Notes: generated by a model not told the origin, from the sequence alone. Positions 37,759-47,614 are shown, numbered from the stretch's first letter. The stretch: 64,000 bases of DNA from Latilactobacillus sakei subsp. sakei DSM 20017 = JCM 1157 (GCF_002370355.1 NZ_AP017929.1:992001-1056000), one strand, 5' to 3'. Program-made: numbers and translations.

Positions 37759-37857
37759 TTTTTTCATAAAGTTTTGTTAAAGGAATTGCAAGGTTTCAGG
37801 CAATCAACTAAAATGGTAGGAAGATGCTTTTTGATGTTGAAAGAGGGAGTATGTGAA

Positions 37858-39495
37858 ATGACCAATTCACCTAAAACGGGGACTACGGATAAATCTTCAC
37901 AGAATCAGATGTTACGCGGTTTCGCATGGATGACAGCCGGCAGTATTTTTTCGCGAATCTTAGGCGCTGTCTACGTTATTCCATGGCCAATTTGGTTTGG
38001 CTCAAATTTCTTACAAGCCAATACACTGTTCGCCCGGGGTTATCAGATTTATAGTGTTTTCTTAGTGATTTCAACGGCTGGGATTCCAGGCGCATTATCT
38101 AAACAAATCGCGCGTTATAATGAAATGAATGAATACGGCGTGGGGCAACGCCTTTTTAAAAAGTCACTGATCTTAATGTTAGGGATGGGTGTCTTATCGG
38201 CGCTGGCGCTATATGCACTAGCTCCTGTCTTGGCAGCCGGTGATCCACGGATGGTGCCGGTTTTCCGTTCGTTAAGTTGGCCGTTGCTAGTGATTCCGCT
38301 CTTGAGTATCATGCGGGGTTACTTCCAAGGGTATTCCGAAATGGCACCGTCTGCGATTTCACAGTTCATCGAACAAGTCGCACGAGTGCTTTACATGACG
38401 GTTTCCGCCTTCATGATCATGCAAGTGATGAAGGGCAGTTATGTCGATGCTGTTACGCAGGCGACATTTGCGGCCTTCATTGGGGCAGCTGCAGGACTGT
38501 TATTATTAATTTTCCATTACATCAAACAACGCGGGCGCATTTCTCAATTAATCGCCGGCAGTAATAATCAGCTAGAAGTATCGACGACTGATTTATTGAA
38601 GGGCATTATTCGCCAATCAATTCCATTTATCGTTATCGATGCGAGTGTTAACTTGGTTTATATCATCGATCAATACACCTTTAATCCGATGATGCACGAT
38701 TTCGTGATTGCTAATAATCACCAACTCGATAACTTGTACGCCTTATTTGCCGCCAATGCGAATAAGCTGATTTCAATCACCGTTTCGTTAGCGGCCGCAA
38801 TGGCTGTTACGGCGGTACCATTGATGTCTGCGGCTCACGTTCGTGGCAATCAAAAAGAATTGCGGCAACAAATTGGTAGTACCATTCAACTCTTTAATTT
38901 AGTCATGATTCCAGCGGCTTTCGGGATGGCAGCCGTGGCTGGGCCGCTTTATACTTTGTTCTACTCACATGATGCCTTAGGGATTAGCGTCTTACAATTT
39001 TCATCGTATATTTCAATTCTCTTAGGCCTCTTCACGGTCTTAGGGGCGATTCTACAAGGGTTGTACCAAAACCGGTTGGCCTTGTTCTATCTATTGATTG
39101 GTTTCATCGTTAAAATTGTGGCCCAATACCCAGCCATTTATTTCTTCCGGGTATACGGTCCGCTTGTGTCAACTGGCTTAGCCTTTGCGACGAGTTCAAT
39201 CTTGATGTTAGCCGCATTACACCGCTATTATCATTTTGATGCCTGGCAAACGATTCGCCGTTTAATCGGGATCGTCGGCTTTTCGGTGATTATGTATCTG
39301 ATGACATCACTAACGGTCAAAGGATTATTGTTAGTGTTTAATCCACAAAGTCGGCTTCAAAGTGTGCTCGTCCTTGCGATTAGTGTCGCAGTTGGTGGGT
39401 TAGTCTATGCTGTTTTAGCGTTGAAATCACGCTTAGCCGATTATGTCTTAGGCAGTAACTTAGACCGCTTTAGAAGAAAGTTGAAATTAAAATGA
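37858..39495 (+). CDS. murJ: MurJ/YtgP-like lipid II flippase (MATE/MVF superfamily)
   Basis: 545 aa, about fourteen helices. N-terminal MLRGFAWMTAGSIFSRILGAVYVIPW and the length match B. subtilis YtgP (also called MurJ), which flips lipid II across the membrane. The call is supported by the RsuA-type gene overlapping its 3' end, as in Bacillus ytgP-ytzG. ATG 37858 lies 8 bases after GAGGGAG; the frame is open upstream to 37774 without an RBS. A general polysaccharide flippase is the alternative. Confidence 0.87.
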   Translation: MTNSPKTGTTDKSSQNQMLRGFAWMTAGSIFSRILGAVYVIPWPIWFGSNFLQANTLFARGYQIYSVFLVISTAGIPGALSKQIARYNEMNEYGVGQRLFKKSLILMLGMGVLSALALYALAPVLAAGDPRMVPVFRSLSWPLLVIPLLSIMRGYFQGYSEMAPSAISQFIEQVARVLYMTVSAFMIMQVMKGSYVDAVTQATFAAFIGAAAGLLLLIFHYIKQRGRISQLIAGSNNQLEVSTTDLLKGIIRQSIPFIVIDASVNLVYIIDQYTFNPMMHDFVIANNHQLDNLYALFAANANKLISITVSLAAAMAVTAVPLMSAAHVRGNQKELRQQIGSTIQLFNLVMIPAAFGMAAVAGPLYTLFYSHDALGISVLQFSSYISILLGLFTVLGAILQGLYQNRLALFYLLIGFIVKIVAQYPAIYFFRVYGPLVSTGLAFATSSILMLAALHRYYHFDAWQTIRRLIGIVGFSVIMYLMTSLTVKGLLLVFNPQSRLQSVLVLAISVAVGGLVYAVLALKSRLADYVLGSNLDRFRRKLKLK

Positions 39496-40211
39496 GAATT
39501 GATCGTTTTTTAAGTCATATGAATGTCAGCACGCGTAAAACACTCAAGCCATTATTAAAGGCAGGGCGGGTTCGTGTTGCCGATAAAGTTATCAAAGAAG
39601 CAAAATATCAAGTGACCCCAGAAACGGTGGTTTACGTTGATGATGAACCGATTCGCTATCAAACTAATTTTTATTGGTTATTAAATAAACCGGCGGGGGT
39701 TATTTCGGCCACGACCGATCCGCAAAAAACAGTCATGGATTTATTCGCACCAGCAGATTATCGGGAAGACTTATTCCCCGTGGGCCGCTTGGACAAGGAT
39801 ACGACGGGGCTGTTGTTGATCACCAATGATGGCGATTTAGCCCACGATTTATTGAGTCCCAAAAAACACGTTGCTAAAACGTACCGCGCTAAAATTGCCG
39901 GGGTGGTAACGGCGGCTGACCAAGCACAATTTGCTAACGGTCTAAAGTTGAGTGATTTTGATGCTCAACCAGCACAATTGACGATTTTAAGTACTGATAC
40001 AAAACGCCAAGAAAGTTTAATTGAAGTTGAGATTCATGAAGGCAAATTCCACCAGGTTAAGCGCATGTTTCATGCGGTTGACAAAGAAGTACTGACACTA
40101 GAGCGACTTCAGATGGGACCGTTAAGATTGCCGGCTGACCTGAAACGCGGGCAATACCGTGCGTTAACAACAACCGAAATTGATGCTTTACAAACAACAA
40201 CACAAAAATAG
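39492..40211 (+). CDS. RsuA-family 16S rRNA pseudouridine synthase
   Basis: 239 aa. N-terminal S4 domain (MRIDRFLSHMNVSTRKTLKPLLKAGRV-like start), then the RsuA/RluB/E/F catalytic motif GRLDKDTTGLLLITNDG with the catalytic Asp, and HQVKRMFHAV. Overlaps the end of murJ by 4 bp, so the genes are translationally coupled. Target probably a single uridine of 16S rRNA, but not proven by sequence. Confidence 0.93.
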   Translation: MRIDRFLSHMNVSTRKTLKPLLKAGRVRVADKVIKEAKYQVTPETVVYVDDEPIRYQTNFYWLLNKPAGVISATTDPQKTVMDLFAPADYREDLFPVGRLDKDTTGLLLITNDGDLAHDLLSPKKHVAKTYRAKIAGVVTAADQAQFANGLKLSDFDAQPAQLTILSTDTKRQESLIEVEIHEGKFHQVKRMFHAVDKEVLTLERLQMGPLRLPADLKRGQYRALTTTEIDALQTTTQK

Positions 40212-40240
40212 CAGTCCGCTTTTAGCGGACTGCTATTTTT
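40204..40240. terminator. Bidirectional terminator between rsuA-like and nnrD
   Basis: AAAAATAGCAGTCCGCT - TTT - AGCGGACTGCTATTTTT, 17-bp perfect stem. Confidence 0.96.
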
Positions 40241-40241
40241 A

Positions 40242-41072
40242 TTAATGAGCCATCTGCGCCATGAACTGTGGTAAAGCTTGAATCATTTGAGTGGGCAAAG
40301 TGACGTATTGCTTTTGAGCGAGTTGATCTGAAATGGCGCTGTGCGTATAGACAGCTGCACTAATAGTTTGATAGTTGGTTCCGAATTGGCCACAAAAAGC
40401 AGCGATAATCCCGGTTAAAGTATCGCCACTACCACCGGTCGCCATTGCGGGTCCGCCAATCATGAGCTGACTGACTTGTGTTTGGTGATAAATTTCGGTG
40501 TGGTGTTTTTTTAGCACGAGTGTGGCCTTTGGATAATCAGCCAGTACCGCTTGATTATTGACGACAGTTTGTTGTTCAATCGATAGGCCGCTTAGACGCG
40601 CCCATTCCATTTGGTGGGGCGTTAAAATCAGTTGCGCATCTGGTAGGGCAAGTTTTTCGCGGGCGATTAAGGTAAGCGCAGAACCATCGATTAAGAGGGT
40701 TTGTTCAGGCTGAACAGCTTGCAAGACTTGTTTCAAACGAAGCAACGCAAAGGCACTTAAGCCAAGTCCTGGACCAATTACGATGACATCGGCGGCTTGA
40801 ACGGTAGGTGCCCATTGTACGAAGGGTTGCCGGTAATCAATAAACATGGCTTCGGGTAAACGGGTGTGAAGGCTAGCGAGGACGCTTAAATCGCTAGCCA
40901 CGGAAACCAACCCCGCCCCGGCATAAACGGCAGCAGAGGCGCTCATAATAGCCGCACCGCCATATTGCTGACTACCGCCGATGATTAAAATACGACCAAA
41001 ATCGTCTTTGTGACTGATAGCGGGCCGAGCCACAATCACTTGGCGGGCCAACTCGTCTGTGATAATTTGCAT
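40242..41072 (-). CDS. nnrD: ADP-dependent NAD(P)H-hydrate dehydratase
   Basis: 276-aa ribokinase-like repair enzyme that restores NAD(P)H from its hydrate. Signature segments GRILIIGGSQQYGGAAIMSA, VIGPGLG and MATGGSGDTLTGIIAAF are present. ATG 41072 is chosen because AAGGAGG lies 7-8 bases upstream; the frame stays open 32 more codons toward the tRNA-Leu gene but without RBS. The epimerase domain (NnrE) found fused in some species is absent here. Confidence 0.94.
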   Translation of the reverse strand: MQIITDELARQVIVARPAISHKDDFGRILIIGGSQQYGGAAIMSASAAVYAGAGLVSVASDLSVLASLHTRLPEAMFIDYRQPFVQWAPTVQAADVIVIGPGLGLSAFALLRLKQVLQAVQPEQTLLIDGSALTLIAREKLALPDAQLILTPHQMEWARLSGLSIEQQTVVNNQAVLADYPKATLVLKKHHTEIYHQTQVSQLMIGGPAMATGGSGDTLTGIIAAFCGQFGTNYQTISAAVYTHSAISDQLAQKQYVTLPTQMIQALPQFMAQMAH

Positions 41073-41126
41073 ACGATGACCTCCTTTAGTTGCCTCTATT
41101 ATAAGCGAAATAGTGTTAAAAGGGTA

Positions 41127-41155
41127 TTGGCAGGGCTTCACAACACTGGTACAAT
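41127..41155 (+). promoter_or_regulatory. Promoter of tRNA-Leu
   Basis: TTGGCA - 17 bp - TACAAT, ending 16 bp before the tRNA. Confidence 0.85.
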
Positions 41156-41171
41156 AGTCATGTAGCAAATC

Positions 41172-41255
41172 GCCCGTGTGGCGGAACTGGCAGACGCGCA
41201 GCGTTCAGGTCGCTGTTTGGGTAACCGAGTACAGGTTCGAATCCTGCCACGGGCA
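41172..41255 (+). tRNA. tRNA-Leu (anticodon CAG)
   Basis: 84-nt type II tRNA with acceptor stem GCCCGTG/CACGGGC, anticodon arm CAGCG-TTCAGGT-CGCTG giving anticodon CAG at 41206-41208 (reads CUG), a long variable arm and T-arm ACAGGTTCGAATCCTGC. CCA is not encoded. Confidence 0.97.
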
Positions 41256-41274
41256 TCACGAAATGCTTATGAGA

Positions 41275-41315
41275 GACTAACTAAGTTGTTTTTAGCAACG
41301 CGGTTAGCCTTTTTT
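41275..41315 (+). terminator. Terminator of tRNA-Leu
   Basis: CTAAC-TAA-GTTG pairs with CAAC-GCG-GTTAG around a T-rich loop, followed by T-run; the internal triplets do not pair. Confidence 0.7.
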
Positions 41316-41334
41316 ATTGCTTAGGATGATTAGG

Positions 41335-41363
41335 TTGACTTTTTAAGTCTACGGTTGTAAACT
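41335..41363 (+). promoter_or_regulatory. Promoter of copZ-copA
   Basis: TTGACT - 17 bp - TAAACT, the -10 lying in TTGTAAACT exactly as in the copY promoter. Transcripts start about 80 nt before copZ. Confidence 0.8.
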
Positions 41364-41421
41364 AACTTTATTGAATGAATGATCGTTTCGCTGAGACGGT
41401 TATTTTTTTGAACAATTAGTT

Positions 41422-41431
41422 TACAAATGTA
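41422..41431 (+). promoter_or_regulatory. CopY operator of copZ-copA
   Basis: TACAAATGTA, identical to the box upstream of copY; the flanks (TTACAAATGTA) also match. No copY gene is adjacent. Confidence 0.93.
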
Positions 41432-41450
41432 GATATTGGAGGATATGGCA

Positions 41451-41651
41451 ATGACACAAATCGTTAAAATTACAGGGATGAAATGTGATGGTTGTACGCA
41501 AAACGTACAAGAACGCTTCTCAAAAATTGCAGGGGTTCAATCTGTTGAAGTGAGTTTAGAACAAAAACAAGCAACACTCCAAACGGCTACTGAAATTGAG
41601 CATGCCACCTTGGCAGCGGCACTTGAAGGGACACACTACACGGTCGACTAG
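41451..41651 (+). CDS. copZ: Copper chaperone CopZ
   Basis: 66-aa ferredoxin-like HMA domain protein. The Cu(I) motif MxCxxC is seen as MKCDGC near residues 10-15 (TGMKCDGCTQNV). GGAGG lies 8 bases before ATG 41451; the in-frame ATG 41445 is too close to it. Delivers Cu(I) to CopY and CopA-type proteins. First gene of a cop-box-controlled pair with copA 30 bp downstream. Confidence 0.94.
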   Translation: MTQIVKITGMKCDGCTQNVQERFSKIAGVQSVEVSLEQKQATLQTATEIEHATLAAALEGTHYTVD

Positions 41652-41681
41652 GATTACCGGATTGAAGGGAGCAACCAGCAA

Positions 41682-43922
41682 ATGACAACTAAAACGTTTA
41701 ACATTGATGGGATGGTGTGCGCTTCTTGTGCACAAACGATTGAAGGGGCAACGCAAAAATTGCCGGGCATGCAAAAAGCGGCGGTCAATTTGGCCACTGA
41801 AAAAATGCAGGTCGAATATGACGATTCCGAATTATCCGTGACTGCGATTGAAGAAGCGGTTAGCGCAGCGGGCTATGGTGCAACAGAACAGATTGACCCG
41901 GAAAAAGAAGCGCAGGAGATCCAAGCCAAACGCACGGCTCACTTACAAGTGCTTTGGCGGCGTTTTTGGTTATCGGCCCTTGTGACGTTGCCGCTCTTAT
42001 ATTTATCGATGGGGCATATGGTTGGCTTACCGCTACCGGCATTTTGGCAACCGATGCAAGCGCCCGTTAACTTTGCGGTCACCCAGCTAGTATTGACGTT
42101 ACCGGTATTATATTGGGGCCGGCAATTTTTCATTGTCGGGTTTAAGGCGTTATTCAATGGGCATCCCAATATGGATTCCTTAGTGGCACTCGGTACTAGC
42201 GCTGCTTGGGGTTACAGCTTAATCGCCACCTTAGCGATTATCAGTGGGCATATCGACTTAGTGACGAGCCTCTATTATGAATCAGCCAGTGTTATTTTGA
42301 CGTTGATTACGTTGGGTAAATATTTTGAAGCGCGTTCTAAGGGGCAGACATCGTCAGCAATCGAAAAGTTGTTGAATTTAGCACCTAAACAAGCAACAGT
42401 TTTACGCGATGGCGTCGAAACAACGATTGATGTGGCCGAAGTGGTCGTCGGCGACGTGCTTGTTGTCCGTCCTGGTGAGAAAGTACCAGTTGACGGAGAA
42501 TTGATTGCGGGTCATTCGGCGGTTGATGAATCGCTAATCACCGGTGAGAGTTTGCCCGTTGAAAAACAAGTTGGCGATGTCGTTATTGGGGCCAGCTTAA
42601 ATAAAAATGGTCATTTCCAATTTAAAGCCACTAAGATTGGTAAAGATACGGCCTTAGCACAAATTGTCCAATTGGTTGAACAGGCGCAAGGGACTAAGGC
42701 CCCAATCGCACGGTTAGCGGATAAGATTGCGGGCGTCTTTGTCCCAATCGTGATTGGCTTGGCCTTATTATCCGGTTTAGCGTGGTTCTTTTTAGGACAA
42801 GAATCGTGGCTCTTTGCGTTAACGATTACGATTTCAGTTTTAGTGATTGCTTGTCCATGTGCCTTAGGGTTAGCGACCCCCACGGCCATTATGGTGGGGA
42901 CTGGCAAAGGGGCTGAAAATGGTGTCTTGATTAAGAGCGGTGACGCACTTGAAACGGCGCAACATATTCAAACCGTTGTATTGGATAAAACGGGGACGAT
43001 TACCGCCGGACAGCCAATCGTGACTGATATGGTTGTTTATCAGGGCACTGAAGACGATTTGTTACAATTGGCGGCCAGTGTAGAAGCTGGTTCGGAACAT
43101 CCATTAGCAAGTGCAATCAGCCAAGCGGCTAGTGAGCGTCAATTAACCTTATCAGCAATGACCGATTTCACAGCCATTCCGGGTTACGGTCTATCCGCCC
43201 AAGTTGCGAACCAGACAATTCTATTTGGAAATCAACAATTAATGGCTGAAAATGGTGTTGCAATTGAAGCAGGTTTGAAGACGGCGCAACAATTGGCCGA
43301 ACAAGGCAAAACACCGATGTACTTGGCCCAAGACGGTCAATTACAAGGCGTAATTGCGGTTGCCGATCCGGTTAAAGCAACGAGTCAAGCGGCCATCAGT
43401 CGTTTGCAAAAGATGGGGATTCAAGTTGTGATGTTGACTGGGGATAACCAAAAGACGGCTCAAGCAATTGCACACCAAGTTGGGATTGAACAAGTGATTA
43501 GTGATGTTTTACCAGAACAAAAGGCAGCCCAAATTAAAATCTTACAAGCAACCGGTCAATTAGTGGCGATGGTTGGTGACGGGATTAATGATGCGCCGGC
43601 TTTAGCGCAAGCTGATGTTGGCCTAGCAATCGGTTCAGGGACAGATGTGGCGATTGAATCAGCCGATATTGTGTTGATGCACGATGATTTAATGGCGGTT
43701 CCAACGGCTTTTAAGTTAAGTCGGAAAACGATGCAAAATATCAAAGAGAATCTTTTCTGGGCTTTTGCCTATAATATTCTCGGGATTCCAGTCGCAATGG
43801 GTGTCCTGCACTTGTTTGGGGGACCACTTCTAAACCCAATGATTGCTGGGGCGGCGATGAGTTTTAGTTCAGTGTCGGTGTTATTAAATGCCTTACGACT
43901 AAAACGATTAAAATTATCATAA
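41682..43922 (+). CDS. copA: Copper-exporting P-type ATPase CopA (CPC type)
   Basis: 746-aa P1B-1 ATPase. One N-terminal HMA domain with GMVCASC (Cys13, Cys16), then eight helices, A-domain ITGES, intramembrane CPC (Cys391-Cys393), DKTGTIT with phospho-Asp435, SEHPLA and [17 protein letters not shown] and the HMA domain separate it from the CPH-type CopB at 4.8 kb. GAAGGGAG precedes the ATG. Under the same operator type as copY-copB. Confidence 0.96.
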   Translation: MTTKTFNIDGMVCASCAQTIEGATQKLPGMQKAAVNLATEKMQVEYDDSELSVTAIEEAVSAAGYGATEQIDPEKEAQEIQAKRTAHLQVLWRRFWLSALVTLPLLYLSMGHMVGLPLPAFWQPMQAPVNFAVTQLVLTLPVLYWGRQFFIVGFKALFNGHPNMDSLVALGTSAAWGYSLIATLAIISGHIDLVTSLYYESASVILTLITLGKYFEARSKGQTSSAIEKLLNLAPKQATVLRDGVETTIDVAEVVVGDVLVVRPGEKVPVDGELIAGHSAVDESLITGESLPVEKQVGDVVIGASLNKNGHFQFKATKIGKDTALAQIVQLVEQAQGTKAPIARLADKIAGVFVPIVIGLALLSGLAWFFLGQESWLFALTITISVLVIACPCALGLATPTAIMVGTGKGAENGVLIKSGDALETAQHIQTVVLDKTGTITAGQPIVTDMVVYQGTEDDLLQLAASVEAGSEHPLASAISQAASERQLTLSAMTDFTAIPGYGLSAQVANQTILFGNQQLMAENGVAIEAGLKTAQQLAEQGKTPMYLAQDGQLQGVIAVADPVKATSQAAISRLQKMGIQVVMLTGDNQKTAQAIAHQVGIEQVISDVLPEQKAAQIKILQATGQLVAMVGDGINDAPALAQADVGLAIGSGTDVAIESADIVLMHDDLMAVPTAFKLSRKTMQNIKENLFWAFAYNILGIPVAMGVLHLFGGPLLNPMIAGAAMSFSSVSVLLNALRLKRLKLS

Positions 43923-43927
43923 GACCG

Positions 43928-43967
43928 AAAATAGCACTGACGCGTTAAATGCGGCAGTGCTATTTTT
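43928..43967 (+). terminator. Terminator of copZA
   Basis: AAAATAGCACTG / CAGTGCTATTTTT stem with a 15-base loop, then T-run. Confidence 0.88.
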
Positions 43968-44049
43968 AATAAGTTGAATGTAAACGGTTGCGACGACGGG
44001 CCGAAACCGTTATATTATTAAGGTAACTAAGGATAGGGGAGCGTTAAGT

Positions 44050-44838
44050 ATGACAGTTAAATTAATTGCATCAGATATGGATCATACCTTATTAAACGAA
44101 AGTGGCCAGTTGCCACCGAATTTTGAACAAGTTGTTAAACAGTTAACGGCCAAAGGCATCATTTTTACAGCGGCGAGTGGTCGGCCACTTTATACGTTGA
44201 AGCAGATGTTTGCTAATTTAGAAAATGACATGTGTCTCGTAGGTGATAATGGCGGGGTTATCAGTTATCAAGGTGACATTATCTTCAAGAGTTTATTGCC
44301 ATTGACTGATTATCAACGGATGGTCGCTTTTGTGAACGAGAGTCAAACCGGAATCGGGATGATTTGTGGAATGGATGCGGTTTATATTGAAGAACAATAC
44401 CAAGCTTTAGATGCGACATTCCGTCAATTCTATGCCGAAATCAAATACGTTCCTGATTTAACCAAAGTGAGTGTTGAAGCGGATAAGTTTACGGTTTACT
44501 TCCCAGAAGCCAATAGCCGCGACTTTTACGAACAAATTTACGGGCCAACGTTTGGTGCTGACTATTCAGTGGCCGTCGCTGGTGTGGAATGGGTCGATAT
44601 CATGAACAAGGGGATTGATAAAGGCCACGCGATGCGCTTTTTAGCTAATCATTTCAATATTTCAACGGCTGAAATGATGGCCTTTGGGGATACGTATAAT
44701 GATAAAGAAATGCTTCAAACAGTTAAATACAGTTATTTAATGGGTAATGCGGATGATGATATGTTGCAATATGCCACCTACCGCGCGGATACTAACGAGA
44801 ATTATGGCGTGTTGCAGGAGATTGAGAAATTGCTGTAA
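44050..44838 (+). CDS. HAD-superfamily Cof-type phosphatase
   Basis: 262 aa. The N-terminal DxD motif SDMDHTLL (nucleophile Asp9, acid Asp11), the TAASGRP motif II and the C-terminal MMAFGDTYNDKEML motif identify the Cof/IIB branch, which acts on small phosphorylated metabolites such as sugar phosphates or flavin/PLP. AGGGGA lies before the ATG. The last 47 bp overlap, tail to tail, the coding end of the next gene on the other strand; no terminator separates them. Confidence 0.92.
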   Translation: MTVKLIASDMDHTLLNESGQLPPNFEQVVKQLTAKGIIFTAASGRPLYTLKQMFANLENDMCLVGDNGGVISYQGDIIFKSLLPLTDYQRMVAFVNESQTGIGMICGMDAVYIEEQYQALDATFRQFYAEIKYVPDLTKVSVEADKFTVYFPEANSRDFYEQIYGPTFGADYSVAVAGVEWVDIMNKGIDKGHAMRFLANHFNISTAEMMAFGDTYNDKEMLQTVKYSYLMGNADDDMLQYATYRADTNENYGVLQEIEKLL

Positions 44839-45730
44839 GCAACCAATCATAAATCGCTTGTTGCTGTTCAATTGCATTTGTTTCTTGTAAAATTTCATGA
44901 GCTGTATGTGGCAAAATGCGCACCGTGGCGTTAGTGACGGTGTGCTTTTTAAATTGTGTCGCTAAATGGCGGGCGCGGCGCCCATAACCGCCGGCAGGAT
45001 CGTCTTGGCCACTCAGCACTAGTACTGGGCGTTCTTTTAAAGCCAGTTGCCAATCAGCATGACGCGTTAATTCTGTCAGCGTCAATAACATCGCAAAACC
45101 GTTATTACTGAATACGTAGCCACAAAGGGGATGATTTTCGTAAGCCGCTACATTGTCCTGATTATAACTGAGCCACGAGAACGGCCGATTGGCGTCAAAG
45201 CGTTTAGGATAAACGCCAAAAGCTAGATTATTCAAAAGCTTGCCTGGTTGTTTAGGCGCAAGGGCTCCGATTAAATTAACGAGTGGTAAAGCGGGTTTGA
45301 GCACGACTGGAACGTCAATAACGCCCATAAAAATTGCGCCAGCCAGTGGCACAGTCGTTTGTTTGACATATTGGGTGGCAAGCATCGAACCCATTGAATG
45401 GCCCAATACAAATAGTGGGCATTCAGGATATTCTTCATGGGCGATGCGCCCGATTAAGGTACAATCGTTTAATAGTGTCTGTAAGCCATGGGGGCCAAAA
45501 TAACCGAGTTCATCAGTTGTCTGAACGGAATGTCCTTGACCAACATGATCGTGGCCAATTACGACGATCCCGCGATCAGCTAAGAATTGGGTGAGCGCGT
45601 CATAGCGTTCGATATATTCGGCCATGCCGGTTAGAATTTGGACAACTGCGATTGGTTTTTGAGTAGGTAACCAAGCAACAACGTGGAGTTGGTGCTGACG
45701 GTCGGTTGATTGTACGGCAAATTTTTTCAT
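44792..45730 (-). CDS. Alpha/beta hydrolase, lysophospholipase/monoglyceride-lipase type
   Basis: 312 aa. Nucleophile elbow GHSMGS (LFVLGHSMGSMLA), oxyanion region LTGMAEYIERYDALTQFLA and the HDHVGQGHS motif are characteristic of the serine aminopeptidase S33/monoacylglycerol lipase branch; catalytic Asp is likely in LSGQDDPAGG and His in PHTAHEIL. ATG 45730 has GGAGG upstream; the longer open frame lacks an RBS. Substrate unknown. The 3' end overlaps the HAD phosphatase gene. Confidence 0.92.
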   Translation of the reverse strand: MKKFAVQSTDRQHQLHVVAWLPTQKPIAVVQILTGMAEYIERYDALTQFLADRGIVVIGHDHVGQGHSVQTTDELGYFGPHGLQTLLNDCTLIGRIAHEEYPECPLFVLGHSMGSMLATQYVKQTTVPLAGAIFMGVIDVPVVLKPALPLVNLIGALAPKQPGKLLNNLAFGVYPKRFDANRPFSWLSYNQDNVAAYENHPLCGYVFSNNGFAMLLTLTELTRHADWQLALKERPVLVLSGQDDPAGGYGRRARHLATQFKKHTVTNATVRILPHTAHEILQETNAIEQQQAIYDWLLTAISQSPATRHNSR

Positions 45731-45783
45731 ATTTAAGCGCCTCCATTTATCGCTTATTCTAACAGAAATGCTGATATGATAGC

Positions 45784-45829
45784 AAAAAAAGAGATTGAAA
45801 CAAAAATTATTTTTGTTCAATCTCTTTTT
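45784..45829. terminator. Terminator downstream of the APC permease and its repeat
   Basis: AAAAAGAGATTGAAACAAAAA / TTTTTGTTCAATCTCTTTTT with one bulge; A- and T-runs allow both directions, but on the minus strand it closes the permease transcript. Confidence 0.85.
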
Positions 45830-45848
45830 GATGGCACACTTTTAACTT

Positions 45849-45965
45849 AAACGTGTTCTATCAGTCATATCCTTGCGGTTAACGCCGCATGTCAAATAAT
45901 TACCGTCGGCAATCATTCGCCATGCTCTGTTAATCCTCGGGACATCCCAGACTGATGACACACTC
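45849..45965 (-). repeat. Hairpin repeat, copy J (117 bp)
   Basis: Minus orientation, 2 bp after the APC permease stop. Outer arms ATCAGTC/GACTGAT, middle arms ATGTCC/GGATAT with CGAGGATTAAC and GTTAACCGC, apical ATTGCC-GAC-GGTAAT. Confidence 0.92.
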
Positions 45966-45967
45966 TT

Positions 45968-47560
45968 TTAAAGTTGGACGTCCTTATTGATTCGTTTGGC
46001 GCGTGAGAAGTATTTAGAGTAGAAGCGACTGATAATACCCCAATAATAGAAGATGAGGGCTAAGGCGCTAATTAGGACGAAATCAAGCGGATAAGGAATC
46101 ACGTTGATACCGTTAAACTCACGACTACCAAGGAAGGAAATCAATGACAGCAAGGCTAAATAAATAATCAACCAGAGACTGCCTTTGAATTGTGCCCAGG
46201 TATTTTCCCAATGAATCCGATATTCATAGTAGAAATAAAATGGTAGGCCAAGCATAATTACGCCGATAACTTTGATAGTTGTGGGCCACATTGCCCAGTA
46301 AGTCGCAAGACTAGCGAGGACAAAGGATAAAGGCGCCATCACTTTCATCCATGATGAATGGACAGGCCGATTCATGTCCGGCGCCATTTTCCGAAGTGAC
46401 ATCACGGTTACCGGACCGGTCAAGTAAGCAATCAGGGTGGCCGTTGAAATAACGCTGGCAAGCGTCCCCCAGCTTCTGAAGACGGAAACTAACAGCATGC
46501 TGACTACGGCGTTGATCGCCATTGCGACCCGAGGAATGTTGTATTGATGGTTTATTTTCCCAACAATAGCGGGCATATGTTTGTTTTGCTTCAAGGCCGC
46601 AAGTGTTCGGGCACATGATGCAACAAACGAAACGCCGGTCCCAAATGGTGAGATGAAAGCATCTAAGTACAATAGGACGGCGAGCCAGTGAATCCCTAAT
46701 AGGATTGCTAAATCGGCAAATGGTGATTGGAAATTCAAACCATGCCAACCGGTTTTAGCGATTAAAGCGGGAGAAACAGCACCGATAAAGGTGATTTGAA
46801 GTAATAAATAGATGACGATACTAATACCAAGTGAAATTGCGATCCCGCGACCAATATTGCGTTTAGAATCCCGAATTTCGCTCCCAACATTAATAACCGT
46901 TTGAAAGGCGTTGTAGGAGAAAATAATCCCGGAAATCGATGTTGCCGCAAAAATTTTAGCAGAACCATATGGCATAAAGGTTGCTACCGAATGGCCAAAG
47001 TTTTCAGAATGGAACCCAGTTGAAACTAACATGATAATTGTTAGTAATGGAATTGCCAATTTAAAAATGGCGATGAAACTGGTGAAACGGGTCAAGAATT
47101 TAACTGACCAGAAATTTAAAAGGGTAAAGACAATGATAAAAGCAAAAACGACTAACAAACCGCGGGTTGAAATCTCATTATGATGCATGAAACGGTTCGT
47201 CCAGTTGGCCCAAGACCAGGGCCACGAACTCATGTATTGAACAGCGGCGACAGCCTCAATGGGGATAATCGTGACTAACGACACCCAATTAGACCATGAC
47301 GCGATAAAACCTAATAATGAGCCATGACTGTACTGCGCGTAATGACTCATCCCACCACTTTCAGGAAACATGGTCCCCAGTTCGACGTAGTTAAAGGCGA
47401 TGGCACCAATCACAATCGCACCGACAATCCATGAAATAATGGCAGCTGGTCCTGCGACAGTGGTTGCTTCCCAAGCACCAAATAGCCACCCGGAACCGAT
47501 GATTGAACTTAGTCCTAACATGACTAAGCTGAATAAACTCATTTTGTTCTTTTCTAACAT
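45968..47560 (-). CDS. APC-family amino acid permease
   Basis: 530 aa with about twelve to fourteen helices. MSLFSLVMLGLSSIIGSGWLFG is the helix-1 G-rich substrate-binding segment, intact here unlike in the pseudogene at 34 kb. Length and the ESGGMSHYAQYSHGSLLGF segment resemble aspartate-proton symporters of the YveA type, but the substrate is not certain. ATG 47560 follows AGGAGGT; the frame remains open 55 codons further but crosses the promoter. A hairpin repeat and terminator follow the stop. Confidence 0.9.
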   Translation of the reverse strand: MLEKNKMSLFSLVMLGLSSIIGSGWLFGAWEATTVAGPAAIISWIVGAIVIGAIAFNYVELGTMFPESGGMSHYAQYSHGSLLGFIASWSNWVSLVTIIPIEAVAAVQYMSSWPWSWANWTNRFMHHNEISTRGLLVVFAFIIVFTLLNFWSVKFLTRFTSFIAIFKLAIPLLTIIMLVSTGFHSENFGHSVATFMPYGSAKIFAATSISGIIFSYNAFQTVINVGSEIRDSKRNIGRGIAISLGISIVIYLLLQITFIGAVSPALIAKTGWHGLNFQSPFADLAILLGIHWLAVLLYLDAFISPFGTGVSFVASCARTLAALKQNKHMPAIVGKINHQYNIPRVAMAINAVVSMLLVSVFRSWGTLASVISTATLIAYLTGPVTVMSLRKMAPDMNRPVHSSWMKVMAPLSFVLASLATYWAMWPTTIKVIGVIMLGLPFYFYYEYRIHWENTWAQFKGSLWLIIYLALLSLISFLGSREFNGINVIPYPLDFVLISALALIFYYWGIISRFYSKYFSRAKRINKDVQL

Positions 47561-47585
47561 AAAGACCTCCTGTGTATGGTTTGCT

Positions 47586-47614
47586 ATTATAACAACCATC
47601 AAAGTGGTATACAA
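47586..47614 (-). promoter_or_regulatory. Promoter of the APC permease gene
   Basis: Minus strand TTGTAT - 17 bp - TATAAT, 26 bp upstream of the ATG. Confidence 0.85.
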
